From: Endozoicomonas gorgoniicola
Lineage (GTDB): Bacteria; Pseudomonadota; Gammaproteobacteria; Pseudomonadales; Endozoicomonadaceae
Direction: 5' to 3'
NCBI RefSeq assembly: GCF_025562715.2
Contig: NZ_JAPFCC010000001.1
Span: 5,232,001 to 5,296,000 of the forward strand
Length of the DNA: 64,000 bases
Shown: one piece after another, positions 1 to 8,359 of the stretch
How the letters are laid out: every line of letters begins with the position of its first letter
How positions within the stretch are numbered: the stretch's first letter is position 1
The notes under the pieces: generated by a model
The model's database searches: none
What the model was told of the DNA's origin: nothing
Seen by the model: the letters and a program-made list of their open reading frames with translations, nothing else
Made by a program: the position numbers and the translations under genes

Positions 1-93
1 CTGTTTTAATTCCTGCTGAAGTTCTAAAAGAGGCCGTTGAGTTCGTGCCTTAATGTCCCCGGCCCAGTCAGCTATGTCCTGAAAGAGAGGCAT
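1..93 (-). CDS. partial phage protein, N-terminus only
   Basis: Only the first 31 codons are visible; the gene runs off the left edge. It starts MPLFQDIADWAGDIKAR and its ATG overlaps the stop of the upstream phage gene in a TAATG arrangement, which suggests translational coupling and the same late operon. No family can be assigned from this length. Its presence shows that the prophage late region continues to the left of the window. Confidence 0.55.
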   Translation of the reverse strand, partial: MPLFQDIADWAGDIKARTQRPLLELQQELKQ

Positions 94-653
94 TATATTT
101 TAACACCTCCACTAAAGTTCCAACTGCTACCGGATCCGCTGCTCTGACTGCTGCTCTTCTGCCCTTTGCCGCCAAAGAAAATAGAGGCTATTGCTGCAAG
201 ATCTTCACGGGGGATCAGACTGTTCTGCAGGGCAGCCTGGTACTGCCGCATCCGATCCTGACTGACCAGTGCCGACATACTGGCTTCCACTTCCTTGTTG
301 ATTCCATCCAGAGACTTGCTGGCAGATTCATTCGCCACCTGCTGGCCTCTCATGCGTTGGGCTACAGTCAGGGATGAGTCGTTCTTAATAGTGTCCATCT
401 GATTATTAAGAAGCTCTTTTGTTGCCTGCCTTCGGGTCTCCCCTGCGCCGCCAATAGCTGACAGTTCCTCCTTAGTCAGAGGGTTGTAATTAACCGCAGC
501 GGTGCCATTAGTTGCCCAGTCATTCAGGCGGCCTCCGCTGTTTTTGTTGATCATCTCGAAATACTTTTGAACCTCATCAGGGGATAGAGGGCTGCTTTCC
601 GATGAACTCTGGCTTTTGCTTTTACTCTTACCGCCGCCCAGGCTGATTCCCAT
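93..653 (-). CDS. phage late protein of unknown function
   Basis: 186-residue protein starting MGISLGGGKSKSKS. I chose the ATG at 653 because a GGGAGGGA Shine-Dalgarno-like stretch lies just upstream; a longer reading starting at 686 ignores it. The N-terminus is rich in Ser, Lys and Gly and the middle (about 35-150) is polar and probably helical, ending in a Ser/Gly-rich tail. It lies in the late operon downstream of tail genes, where podoviruses carry internal virion or ejection proteins, so a virion role is plausible but is inference only. It overlaps the previous gene by 26 bases and the next by one. Confidence 0.7.
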   Translation of the reverse strand: MGISLGGGKSKSKSQSSSESSPLSPDEVQKYFEMINKNSGGRLNDWATNGTAAVNYNPLTKEELSAIGGAGETRRQATKELLNNQMDTIKNDSSLTVAQRMRGQQVANESASKSLDGINKEVEASMSALVSQDRMRQYQAALQNSLIPREDLAAIASIFFGGKGQKSSSQSSGSGSSWNFSGGVKI

Positions 654-1077
654 GGTGCTTTCCCTCCCGCGAATACCACCGAACACGGCCGCGCCGGTTT
701 ATCAGGTGTGCATTGAATGATTGAGCCTCCGGGTTGCGCGCTTCTGCCAGAATGCGGAGCCGTCGATAGGTGTTCCTGGGCGCGTCCGGAGATGTAATAC
801 AGTGGGTGTAATAAATATGGTTACCAGGCCAGAGAATGAACTCTGAACGAATACATTGAATCAGACCGTCTTCCTTAATGACTTCAAGGCTTTTGTCGTC
901 CAACGCCATCCAGCCAAGCCAACCATAAAGCTCGTTATCTGATCCGGTCAGGATGACCCATTGACCAGTATTCCAGTTATGACGAATGAGGGCGTCCAGA
1001 GTCAAATGATCAAACCCGGCGTAACTGGAGCTAGGTTTGTTAATCATCAGCTCGACCAGTTCAGACACCCTGTCCAT
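628..1077 (-). CDS. phage late protein of unknown function (149 aa)
   Basis: 149-residue soluble protein with no signal peptide or membrane segment. Its start follows the stop of the upstream gene after a single base, and its 3' end overlaps the next gene by 26 bases, so it is clearly part of the late operon. The middle is rich in Trp and Tyr (for example YGWLGWMALD near 50-60) and the C-terminus is strongly basic (RRGRVRWYSREGKHHG). I do not recognise the family; a small virion-associated protein is possible. Confidence 0.7.
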   Translation of the reverse strand: MDRVSELVELMINKPSSSYAGFDHLTLDALIRHNWNTGQWVILTGSDNELYGWLGWMALDDKSLEVIKEDGLIQCIRSEFILWPGNHIYYTHCITSPDAPRNTYRRLRILAEARNPEAQSFNAHLINRRGRVRWYSREGKHHGNQPGRR

Positions 1078-1078
1078 A

Positions 1079-1588
1079 TCAGCGCCAGTATTCGATCAGG
1101 TAACCACGAAACGCGATAACCAGCTTGCCTTTTGCTTTGTTCAGATCGTTACCAATATTGCGGATGAAGACGGACTCTTTACCCAGATACTGACCTTCTG
1201 GAATCACATCCTTTCCTTTAATAGAGATCCGCTTAACGTGGGTTCCGTTAATAGCGAAAGCTGCCAGAAGTTGCCCACTTTCTGTTTCCAGAGCCAACAG
1301 AACTTCATTTTCCACCGCTTCTACTGCGTGCAGGTCTAAGCGTTCAAGAACATAGCCTTCTGGCGTATCTGTGAAATAACCCAGCTGCCCGGGCAACAAT
1401 CGAACGATAGGCAGTTCAAGGTACTGAGGGGCACAGACTACACGGGGGTTCGATGGCCAGTTGATGCTCAACGTCATGGAGAGGTCAGGTCGGCGGCCTT
1501 CAGGTTCTTCCGGAACTTCAAACACTTCAGGAAATTCTTCAGAGGTAGTGGGGTCTTGTGGCTTCTGCTTAGTTTCTTTGCTGGACAT
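1079..1588 (-). CDS. phage late protein of unknown function (169 aa)
   Basis: Starts MSSKETKQKPQDP; the ATG at 1588 has a GGAG about nine bases upstream, whereas the longer reading uses a GTG at 1624 without a visible ribosome site. The first 35 residues are acidic and proline-rich and look disordered. The rest alternates short hydrophobic stretches (LELPIVRLL, LLALETESGQLLAAFAI), typical of a small beta-sandwich. It may be a minor virion or decoration-type protein, but no family is recognised. A 17-bp palindrome at 1641-1657 lies upstream. Confidence 0.65.
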   Translation of the reverse strand: MSSKETKQKPQDPTTSEEFPEVFEVPEEPEGRRPDLSMTLSINWPSNPRVVCAPQYLELPIVRLLPGQLGYFTDTPEGYVLERLDLHAVEAVENEVLLALETESGQLLAAFAINGTHVKRISIKGKDVIPEGQYLGKESVFIRNIGNDLNKAKGKLVIAFRGYLIEYWR

Positions 1589-1640
1589 GCTAAAAAGCTC
1601 CGGTAAGTATTGGTGGATACTCACTGAAGCCTATTAGATT

Positions 1641-1657
1641 GTTGATATGAGATCAAC
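1641..1657. promoter_or_regulatory. 17-bp palindromic operator-like site A
   Basis: GTTGATATGAGATCAAC is a near-perfect dyad and is identical (on the opposite strand) to the sites at 11355-11371 and 17134-17150. It sits in the gap between two late genes. The same half-sites form the palindromes near 23,417 and 23,462 in the immunity/integration region, so a phage repressor or activator site is the simplest reading. Confidence 0.6.
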
Positions 1658-1665
1658 GCGAGCAG

Positions 1666-1887
1666 TCAGAGAAGCAGGATCGACAAGGTACAGCTTTGAT
1701 TACAGGTCAGAACCAGCTTGCCCGTGCCATTCTCCCCGCTACGCCAGACAGTGCAGGCTGCCGTCCGGTCAACCACTACCCAGCCAGCCACCGGACGACC
1801 CAACCCATGTTCAATAGCAAAAGGCCGGTTCGCCGTGACGCTGACAGTAATAGGGCGAGTCTGGAAGGAAGGAAGCAGGTTACTCAT
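1666..1887 (-). CDS. small phage late protein (73 aa)
   Basis: Starts MSNLLPSFQTRPITVSV. The ATG at 1887 overlaps the stop codon of the tail-fibre gene in an ATGA arrangement, so I prefer it to the longer in-frame ATG at 1902. The sequence is beta-rich with a central HGLGRPVAGWVVVDR stretch, which resembles short phage virion or tail-associated proteins. It was probably co-expressed with the tail fibre before the IS insertion separated the two halves of that gene. Confidence 0.6.
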   Translation of the reverse strand: MSNLLPSFQTRPITVSVTANRPFAIEHGLGRPVAGWVVVDRTAACTVWRSGENGTGKLVLTCNQSCTLSILLL

Positions 1888-2081
1888 GCGGTGCGCTGCC
1901 ATTTGTAGATGACTTCATAGGGTTGCATGTTGTTGTGTGGCTTGCTTCCGCCAGTTGTTCTGGTTTTTTGTGCAGTGTCGTCTTGCTTGTAACTGGTTCG
2001 TTTGCCGCCCACGGTGTATATTCTTTTTCCACTTTCACCGTAGTCCCAATCCGGAAGCTGAGTGGTTTGTGAGTGATCGTG
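1884..2081 (-). pseudogene. tail fibre gene, 3' fragment (split by IS110-type element)
   Basis: This reading frame has no start of its own. Read on the minus strand it gives HDHSQTTQLPDWDYG, a central basic stretch, then HNNMQPYEVIYKWQRTA and a stop. The HNNMQPY..YKW ending is the classic C-terminus of phage tail-collar/short-fibre proteins. It continues the 5' fragment at 3737-4147, which ends GGEFQHILSVDQIPS, giving the usual QIPS-HDH junction once the IS is removed. The fibre would originally have been about 200 residues. The exact junction is inferred, not proven. Confidence 0.75.
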
Positions 2082-2127
2082 TTTAGCGGACTAGCCCGCC
2101 CGGCGGGCACACAACCCAGAGTAACTC

Positions 2128-2345
2128 TTAGCTGCCAACCTCAATTCTTCGTCCTACGATAAGGAAGGAGGCATATCCGAGCCAGAGACCGAACGCACAC
2201 TGGTGCTCTTGCCCGAAGTTTAGCGTGGTCGGGAGGCTGGCGACCGCATCACTGATGACGCCTGGCGATCTCGTTCAGAAGACTGCATATGATCGACAGC
2301 CCCATACCCGGATATGCCTTCGTTCAGTAGTGTAGGAACGCAGTC
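2128..2345 (+). ncRNA. candidate bridge-RNA region of the IS110-family element
   Basis: About 220 non-coding bases precede the transposase start. IS110-family elements are known to express a structured bridge (seek) RNA from a non-coding end that guides donor-target pairing. I have not folded it or found the guide loops; the call rests on position and element family. Confidence 0.3.
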
Positions 2346-3707
2346 ATGAAACACAACCCAAATCCGGCTAAAGTTCAAAAGCGGATATCTGGCCATCTAA
2401 AAACCGTGAACCTCTATGCTGCAGGCATTGATATTGGTTCAGAGTTCCACTTTGTTGCTGTCCCTAAAGAGCTCGATGAACAGTCGGTTCGGTCTTTTGC
2501 CTGCTTTACCTCTGATCTCGAAATGATGACTCAATGGCTCGTGAAAATCGGAATTACGACCGTGGTCATGGAGTCTACCGGAATCTATTGGATTCCCGCT
2601 TTCGAAATGCTTGAAGAGCACGGCCTTGACGTCAAACTGGTGAATGCTCGTCATGTTAAAAACGTCCCTGGTCGTAAAAGTGATGTGCAGGACTGTCAGT
2701 GGTTACAACAACTGCATACTCATGGCCTGCTTGAGGGAGCTTTTCGCCCTGAAGATCAGGTGTGTGCCTTGCGTGCCTATATGCGTCAGCGTGAAACCCT
2801 GATCCGTTACCGGGCGTCGCACATACAGCACATGCAGAAAGCTTTACGGCAAATGAACCTGTTGTTGGACAATGTCGTTGCGGATATCACTGGCAAAACG
2901 GGGATGGGTATCATTCTCTCCATTCTCGCGGGAGAGCGTGACCCAGAGGTACTGGCCAAACACCGGGACTCTCATTGTAAAAAATCAGAGAAAGTCATTG
3001 CTAAGTCACTGCATGGGCATTACCGGGTGGAACACCTATTTGCCTTAAAGCAGTCTGTTGAGCTTTATGATTTTTACGAAAAGCAAATTGAAGCTTGTGA
3101 CAAGGCATTGGAAGACCAGTTGAACCAGTTTGATGATAAGTCCGAGAGTATCTCTCTGCCTGCAAAACGCAAATCAGCCAGCGCCCCTGCTTTTGATGTA
3201 AGAACTCACCTTTACCGGGTGACAGGGGTAGATCTGACATCGATTGAGGGAATAGAGGAAAATACCGCCCTGAAGGTAGTTTCTGAAATTGGTACAGACA
3301 TGAGTCGCTGGCCGACAGTGAAGCACTTTTGTTCCTGGCTGGGACTGAGCCCGGGAAACAAGATATCAGGAGGCAAAGTGTTGAGCAGCAAGACCAAAAG
3401 AATCCCTAACCGGGCCGCTTCTGCTCTGCGTATGGCTGCACTGACTCTGGTGAGTTCGAAAAGTGCGCTGGGAGCCTATTATCGTCGAATGAGAAGTAAG
3501 CTGGGGGCACCAAAAGCGATTACAGCGACTGCACATAAACTTGCCCGGCTGATTTACAGCATGCTGAAAAACGGCTCAGAGTACGTAGATAGAGGTCAGG
3601 ATTACTACGAGGAGCAATACCGTGACCGAGTCATTAAAAACATGAGAAAGCGCGCTGAAGACATGGGTTACAAACTGGTCGAAATTGAAACAGCCTCACC
3701 ATCTTGA
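2346..3707 (+). CDS. IS110-family transposase (453 aa)
   Basis: DEDD-type recombinase. The N-terminal RuvC-like half shows GIDIGSEFH (first Asp, about 28), VVMESTG (Glu, about 77), and RKSDVQDCQW (paired Asp, about 117-120). The C-terminal half has the Transposase_20 part with GVDLTSIEGIEENTALKVVSEIG and a conserved serine region around SSKTKRIPNR. These enzymes act with a bridge RNA on circular donor intermediates. It is only distantly similar to the second IS110-type transposase at 32668-33891, so the two insertions are separate events by different elements. Confidence 0.92.
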   Translation: MKHNPNPAKVQKRISGHLKTVNLYAAGIDIGSEFHFVAVPKELDEQSVRSFACFTSDLEMMTQWLVKIGITTVVMESTGIYWIPAFEMLEEHGLDVKLVNARHVKNVPGRKSDVQDCQWLQQLHTHGLLEGAFRPEDQVCALRAYMRQRETLIRYRASHIQHMQKALRQMNLLLDNVVADITGKTGMGIILSILAGERDPEVLAKHRDSHCKKSEKVIAKSLHGHYRVEHLFALKQSVELYDFYEKQIEACDKALEDQLNQFDDKSESISLPAKRKSASAPAFDVRTHLYRVTGVDLTSIEGIEENTALKVVSEIGTDMSRWPTVKHFCSWLGLSPGNKISGGKVLSSKTKRIPNRAASALRMAALTLVSSKSALGAYYRRMRSKLGAPKAITATAHKLARLIYSMLKNGSEYVDRGQDYYEEQYRDRVIKNMRKRAEDMGYKLVEIETASPS

Positions 3708-3736
3708 CTCTATGCAAATAACTAGTCCCGAAGGAG

Positions 3737-4147
3737 TTACTCAGAAGGTATTTGATCGACACTCAGTATATGTTGGAATTCTCCTCCGGTTTGTCCCCCT
3801 GAAAAGGATTTTTTCTCATTACGGCTATCCGTAGTCGTACCCGCTCCGATCTCAACCCGGCCACTGCTCACGAGTGTCCAGGTTCCATACCCGAACAATT
3901 CTTTAGGGTTCTTGTCGCTGCTGGAGTAATAGCGTCCACCCACGGGAATTTTCAGCTTATTCACTTCGTCCTGAAGCTTTTTAACTTCTTCTGACATCTC
4001 CGTCTCAGTCACCAGATCCTCATAACCCACAATCTGGCTGATAGCGATAGAACCGCCCTGCAGGGCAGTCAGGGCTTCGTTCAATCGCTGAAGATTAGCC
4101 ATAATGGCTTCCGGTGAAGTGATGGGGTCAAGAATCACGCCGCTCAT
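3737..4147 (-). pseudogene. tail fibre gene, 5' fragment
   Basis: Codes for 136 residues starting MSGVILDPITSPEAIM. There is a short coiled-coil stretch (EMSEEVKKLQDEVNKLKIP, about 70-90) and then the short-fibre/collar motif FGYGTWTLVSSGRVEIGAG. The frame stops within a few codons of entering the IS sequence, directly after QIPS, where collar proteins normally continue with a His-rich stretch. That continuation is found at 1884-2081. The encoded protein would lack the C-terminal tip, so a phage induced from this locus would probably be adsorption-defective unless the IS leaves precisely. Confidence 0.8.
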
Positions 4148-4149
4148 GG

Positions 4150-5529
4150 TCAGCTCCCTTGATGCGTATAACTGGGTTCAAAACTGATCAGCTGAAAATA
4201 ACCTTCTGTGACCAGTTCATGTTCAAACTGTTCATTGGCGGTGTTTACGGGAATTTCATCGTAAACCCGCTGGGGCTTCTCTTTGTAGAGCTTGTGGGAA
4301 CCGATCTGAAGAAAGTCCGGTTCCTTCCGGTACAGGTCAAACGGTTCCGAAACAATGGCGGTGTCCTCGTCGTCCTCATAGACCGAATAACTGCCCGTGT
4401 TCTGGTAAACACCCAGCATCGAAATATAAGAACGATTCAGGCTGGTCATGCCGTAAGGATTCGGCTGAACCGGCCATGTACGCAAATGGCTGCGAACCGC
4501 TTGCTGTGAACCATCGTGCAAAACATCCGGCGCATAGCGGGAACCCATCAGCCATAAGCCAGTCTTGCCATACCAGCCCATCCGGTCACCCGCCTTGATA
4601 AGCCCCTTGGCTTCCACGTCCAGCTGACCCCAGCCACCTTTCAGAGTGTTATACACATAAATGTGGCGGTCATAGAGCAGATAAAGAAACACACCCATTG
4701 GGTCAAGCATGAGTTCCGCGTCGTTATCCGGCGCGCGAAAAAGGTCTTCGATAGCGCCGCTTAACGGTTCATCCTGTCCCAGTTCAAAAACGCCGTTACG
4801 ATCCAGGTAATAAAGCCGCTGGCCATCGGTGGTGATACAACGTTGGTTCACGGCTCCGTTGCCGTTAACAATCTTGTCCCGCTGAAAGTTGTATTTGCTA
4901 TCACCGGTAACGGCCCAAAGGCTGGACGGCGTAGCGACGATCAGGCTATCCCCGAACGGACACAAAGCGGTTACATCGTTCTGGGTACCACTCTGAAATT
5001 CAATGGCGTTCAGTGGGTCCCATAAATGCGGTTTGTCGTGTTCCGTATGGTAAACCGTATGTGTTCCATCCCCCGCCCAGAGCCGGTTACGCCAGCTGGC
5101 GATGGCTCGGGTCTGGGGCAGTTGGTAGGGGTTGTTATCAGCGTCTTTCACTTCATTGGTGATAGTCACCGACTCATACAGCGTCGGGTTTTCGGTGGTA
5201 TTGGTCCGACGGCGCAGGTAGAAAATATCCTTGCCTGAACCGATATAAAGACGTTCCTCCCGGTCACCGTATTTGATCAAGCTCTGGAAAGTCGCCCCGC
5301 ACATCTGAAGGTTAGCGGTACGGGGGCGAAGGTTGGTTTCAATGGCGTCCTGAACAAACAGATAACCGTACTTCTCATAAGCAATCCGGTTGCCCCAGCC
5401 GATGGCGCGGTTAATGTTGCCGGTAATCAGCTGCCGCGCCCCCGGCCGTGTTTCCATGCGGTTATCGCCCAGGGGGAACAGGTTCAGGGCAATACGCATG
5501 GCACCGGGGTTATAGCGCAGGCTTAACAT
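4150..5529 (-). CDS. phage structural protein, beta-propeller-like (tail/stabilisation, 459 aa)
   Basis: The start at 5529 (MLSLRYNPGAMRIALNLFP) overlaps the upstream stop as TGATG and has GGAG ten bases before it. The sequence is built from repeated short beta segments with many Trp, Tyr and Gly residues (WGNRIAYEKYGYLFV, RLYIGSGKDIFYLRR, LWAGDGTHTVYHTE, LYYLDRNGVFELG, HIYVYNTLKGGWGQLD), as in beta-propellers. Its size and position between portal/adaptor and fibre genes match P22 gp10-like or other podoviral tail-tube/stabilisation proteins. The exact role is inferred from position and fold type. Confidence 0.7.
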   Translation of the reverse strand: MLSLRYNPGAMRIALNLFPLGDNRMETRPGARQLITGNINRAIGWGNRIAYEKYGYLFVQDAIETNLRPRTANLQMCGATFQSLIKYGDREERLYIGSGKDIFYLRRRTNTTENPTLYESVTITNEVKDADNNPYQLPQTRAIASWRNRLWAGDGTHTVYHTEHDKPHLWDPLNAIEFQSGTQNDVTALCPFGDSLIVATPSSLWAVTGDSKYNFQRDKIVNGNGAVNQRCITTDGQRLYYLDRNGVFELGQDEPLSGAIEDLFRAPDNDAELMLDPMGVFLYLLYDRHIYVYNTLKGGWGQLDVEAKGLIKAGDRMGWYGKTGLWLMGSRYAPDVLHDGSQQAVRSHLRTWPVQPNPYGMTSLNRSYISMLGVYQNTGSYSVYEDDEDTAIVSEPFDLYRKEPDFLQIGSHKLYKEKPQRVYDEIPVNTANEQFEHELVTEGYFQLISFEPSYTHQGS

Positions 5530-5900
5530 CAGGCAAAAGCTCCGTGCCATTTAGGTGGGGTGTAGGTTACTGTCTCGCCGGTTTCCGGGTCGGTGTAGGT
5601 GACGGGATCACGGCTGTACCCCTCTTTATACTTGGCAGTCTTCGCCGGATCAGCGTCGACTTCTTCTTTAGTCCCTAACACCTCAAGATATTGCAGATCG
5701 TTTAACAGCGTGCGTTCTTCTTCCGAACAGATACGGCACAGGGTAACTGAATGCAGTACATCGCCGTGCTGGACGGGGGTCATGCAAACAGGCAGGTAGG
5801 GACTGCCATCTTCGTTTTTATAACCCTTTTTGACCAGTTCTTTTTTTAGTTCTGGCAGGTTGGCGGTATAGGTGATCAGGTCGGTAAAAGTCCGTTTCAT
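5529..5900 (-). CDS. phage protein of unknown function (123 aa)
   Basis: Starts MKRTFTDLITYTANLPELKKELV. Contains a small cluster of cysteines (LPVCMTP, TLCRICSEEE) and an acidic C-terminus ending in repeated Thr/Tyr-Pro segments (DPVTYTDPETGETVTYTPP). It is coupled to the downstream structural gene by a TGATG overlap and lies five bases after the tail-spike gene, so it is in the virion operon. Function not recognised; a small tail assembly or chaperone-like protein is possible. Confidence 0.65.
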   Translation of the reverse strand: MKRTFTDLITYTANLPELKKELVKKGYKNEDGSPYLPVCMTPVQHGDVLHSVTLCRICSEEERTLLNDLQYLEVLGTKEEVDADPAKTAKYKEGYSRDPVTYTDPETGETVTYTPPKWHGAFA

Positions 5901-5905
5901 GATAG

Positions 5906-7348
5906 TTACCCCAGAGATGCTACTTGTTCAGGTGTGAGGGCTTTGTGCCAAATGCGGAAGTCACGTAAATGCCCCCACCAATTCTCATCTTTATAGAAAT
6001 TACTCCAGTGCCCCAGGCCGCATGTTTTCCTTTTTATCAGTCCCCTACTTCTTGAGTTACCCCCGAAACTGCTCTTGCCAAAATAAAGTTTTTGTGTTTC
6101 ATCAAGAACTACGCACAGTGTTCCTGCTCCTGAGTCCGTTCTTCCAAAAACATTATTATGAATCCCGAAGGATTTCCAAGTCTTTCCTATTCGGGCAATT
6201 ATTTCTCGATCAGTTCCAACGCCATCACTTAGAGAAACAGGTACTTGGTAATTCGCAAGGTTATCTATCAGCGGATGGATATTAATAGCGTATGTATAAT
6301 CTGAGTTTGTAGGTGGAAAGTATATCGCATCGACTTTTAATATATCTGATGCTCGGGTAACTGCTGTATCTTGAGTGGGAATATACGACGACGCAAATGG
6401 AAGCGATTCCACTTGTGAGTAGAACGCCTCAAACTCCACTGCAATGTTCAAGTTGGCGCTTCGTATCTGTGATTGGAGATTAACAGAATCGTCATTCTGT
6501 ATTGTGTGGGTCACTGAAACCCGCCGCCACTTGCCGTCTGGAACTAAAGTTTCTAACGTACTTTTGTCGTTAGAAGAATTAGCATTGGACTCGTAGAGGC
6601 CAATTGCGGCCTCACCTGCAATCAATCGTATCCAAACAGAATGGGTATACTCTTGCCCAGTTGTTAATCCACTAACCGGAATAACTTGCCTAACCGTCTG
6701 GACACTTCCTGATCCATCACCAGTGAATTTCGTTGTTTTTTTACCGAACAAAATACTGCCGTCGCTTTTTGTCACTCTGGACAAGTCATTGTAGGACGAT
6801 TGAGTTTCACTGAAGAGGTGGATATTTGTGCTGCTCCCTTCAATCAACATCCCCTGTTTTTCAAACCTCGGTTCATCAATTGCGGCGGTTGTAAGTTCGC
6901 CACATTTATTAATGTACGTCGCAGTACTCGCCCGACTAAACGACGCCGACCGAGTAGGCAAGTCCACCATCGTCGACCCATCCTGAGCAGCCGACACATC
7001 AATCTGATCCGCTGGTCCAAACCCTTCCCGAATCTGAAGATCAGAAATCAACGGCAGATGAAAATCCGGCGCAGGCACAGCTGCCAGCCTCAGCGCATCA
7101 GTCACCGTGTCCAGCTCGCTGATCTGCTTCGCCCGGTTCGCCTGAGCCAGGGATTGCTGGTAATAGTTATAACTCTGGTCCCGGTTCTCCTGGGTAGACT
7201 GCCGGCCAGCGGCGGTTTTGGCTGCGTCCACTTTGGCACTGGCTGCGCTGTCTTCCAGAACCTGCTTGCGCTCTTTGACAATATCCACCATTTCGGTGGT
7301 GCTCTTGGTCAGCTTGTCAACCGACTCGACCAGTTGTTGTGTGCCCAT
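5906..7348 (-). CDS. phage tail spike/fibre protein with lectin-like domain (480 aa)
   Basis: The N-terminal 80 residues are helical and coiled-coil-like, suited to attachment to the virion. About residues 130-170 carry the FSRASTATYINKCGEL and MLIEGSSTN motifs found in many podoviral spike and fibre proteins. The rest (about 180-480) is beta-rich and ends with WWGHLRDFRIWHKALTPEQV, a typical end of concanavalin/LamG-like domains. It probably binds a host surface glycan. It follows the coiled-coil gene at 7373-8359 in the same operon. Confidence 0.78.
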   Translation of the reverse strand: MGTQQLVESVDKLTKSTTEMVDIVKERKQVLEDSAASAKVDAAKTAAGRQSTQENRDQSYNYYQQSLAQANRAKQISELDTVTDALRLAAVPAPDFHLPLISDLQIREGFGPADQIDVSAAQDGSTMVDLPTRSASFSRASTATYINKCGELTTAAIDEPRFEKQGMLIEGSSTNIHLFSETQSSYNDLSRVTKSDGSILFGKKTTKFTGDGSGSVQTVRQVIPVSGLTTGQEYTHSVWIRLIAGEAAIGLYESNANSSNDKSTLETLVPDGKWRRVSVTHTIQNDDSVNLQSQIRSANLNIAVEFEAFYSQVESLPFASSYIPTQDTAVTRASDILKVDAIYFPPTNSDYTYAINIHPLIDNLANYQVPVSLSDGVGTDREIIARIGKTWKSFGIHNNVFGRTDSGAGTLCVVLDETQKLYFGKSSFGGNSRSRGLIKRKTCGLGHWSNFYKDENWWGHLRDFRIWHKALTPEQVASLG

Positions 7349-7372
7349 TCTTGCTCCCTCTTAGACTGTGAT

Positions 7373-8359
7373 TTATTCAAAAGCGTGACGGTCAATAAAG
7401 GCAGCCTGGATAGACACCAGTGCTGCCGCCTGAACCACCTGCGAATGAGCCAGGAATTCAAAAGGCCCGGTGATAATCTCGTTGGCTCTGTCTGCCGCTG
7501 CCTTGGCCTGCGCTTCGGATTCGGCGACTTTAGTTTCTGACTCTTTGACCTCGGTTCTGATATCACCGGCTTCCTGAACCAGTCTTTCAGCGTCGTCTTT
7601 CAGTGCCGTTGTGGTGTCATTAACCGCCTTCGCTTCGTCCAGATACGTCTTGGTGGTGTCCCGGGCCTCTTCAGTTTTCTGAAGCGCTGCTTCGGTTTTG
7701 GCCAGGTTGCTGGCGGTGTCGGTTTTGTCCTGAGCCGTAGCGTTTTTGTTCGCTAAAGATTCACCGGCGGAAACCGCTGCTTTGTCCGCTTCCGCTTTGG
7801 CAAGGGCTATTTTTTCATCGCCTTTGGTTTCAACCCGGCTCACCTGCTGGTCACCGGTCTGTGTCAGACGTGAAACCTGATCATTGCCTTCGGTAGTCAC
7901 CCGGCTTACTTGCTGAGTGCCAGTGCTGACTACTGAATCTCTCTGGGTCTTACCTTCATCTTTAATGGCATTGATCTGGGCAGTCCCTTCTGCCTGAACC
8001 AGAGGCACCTGTTCAGCGGAACGATCCGCTTCTGTCTTAGACCGGTTTGCCTCGCTGGTAGCCAGTGCCGCCTTGTTCTCTGCCACCTGCCGATCCTGCC
8101 CGGTAGCGGTGCGGTCTGCGCTGGTCTGTTGTGCGTCGGCGGTGGTTTTCAGCTGCTTGGCGGTTACGTCCTGCCGATCCAGCTCTACTTCATTGGCAAA
8201 CTGTTCTACTTCGATGCGCTTCTCAGCCACTCTGGCTGCGTCGTCGGCGACGTCGAACATGCCGTTAATCATGCCGTGAAACGCAGACGCTGGGGGAACC
8301 TTGCCCGCGCTGAAGTCCTTGAGCATCTTTTCACGGGGAGTCAGGTTCTCATTACTCAT
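7373..8359 (-). CDS. long coiled-coil phage virion protein (328 aa)
   Basis: Almost the whole protein is predicted helical, with heptad-like repeats rich in Ala, Glu, Lys and Thr from about 45 to 300. The centre has near-tandem repeats of the type TGTQQVSRVTTEGNDQVSR / LTQTGDQQVSRVETKGD (about 135-180). It overlaps the upstream adaptor gene by four bases. Its placement between the adaptor and the spike suggests a fibre shaft or a head-binding rod for the receptor-binding protein; no enzymatic motif is seen. Confidence 0.72.
   Translation of the reverse strand: MSNENLTPREKMLKDFSAGKVPPASAFHGMINGMFDVADDAARVAEKRIEVEQFANEVELDRQDVTAKQLKTTADAQQTSADRTATGQDRQVAENKAALATSEANRSKTEADRSAEQVPLVQAEGTAQINAIKDEGKTQRDSVVSTGTQQVSRVTTEGNDQVSRLTQTGDQQVSRVETKGDEKIALAKAEADKAAVSAGESLANKNATAQDKTDTASNLAKTEAALQKTEEARDTTKTYLDEAKAVNDTTTALKDDAERLVQEAGDIRTEVKESETKVAESEAQAKAAADRANEIITGPFEFLAHSQVVQAAALVSIQAAFIDRHAFE

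Larger units (their letters stand above)
2082..3743 (+). mobile_element. IS110-family element inserted in the tail fibre gene
   Basis: Approximate limits are taken from where the tail-fibre reading frame breaks on either side. Inside are a 453-residue DEDD transposase, a long non-coding left end of about 260 bases and a very short right end. A 9-bp inverted repeat, GAGTAACTC at 2119-2127 and GAGTTACTC at 3734-3742, lies near the ends, as in the IS1111 subgroup. No target duplication is evident, as usual for this family. End positions are good to perhaps 30 bases. Confidence 0.75.

Noticed and set aside
1880..2110. A separate 76-residue gene next to the first IS
   Set aside because: The coding frame that makes sense here is the tail-fibre C-terminus in another frame; this one is overlap plus IS sequence.
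6800..7540. Plus-strand open frame of 246 codons
   Set aside because: Arg/His-rich antisense shadow of the tail spike gene.
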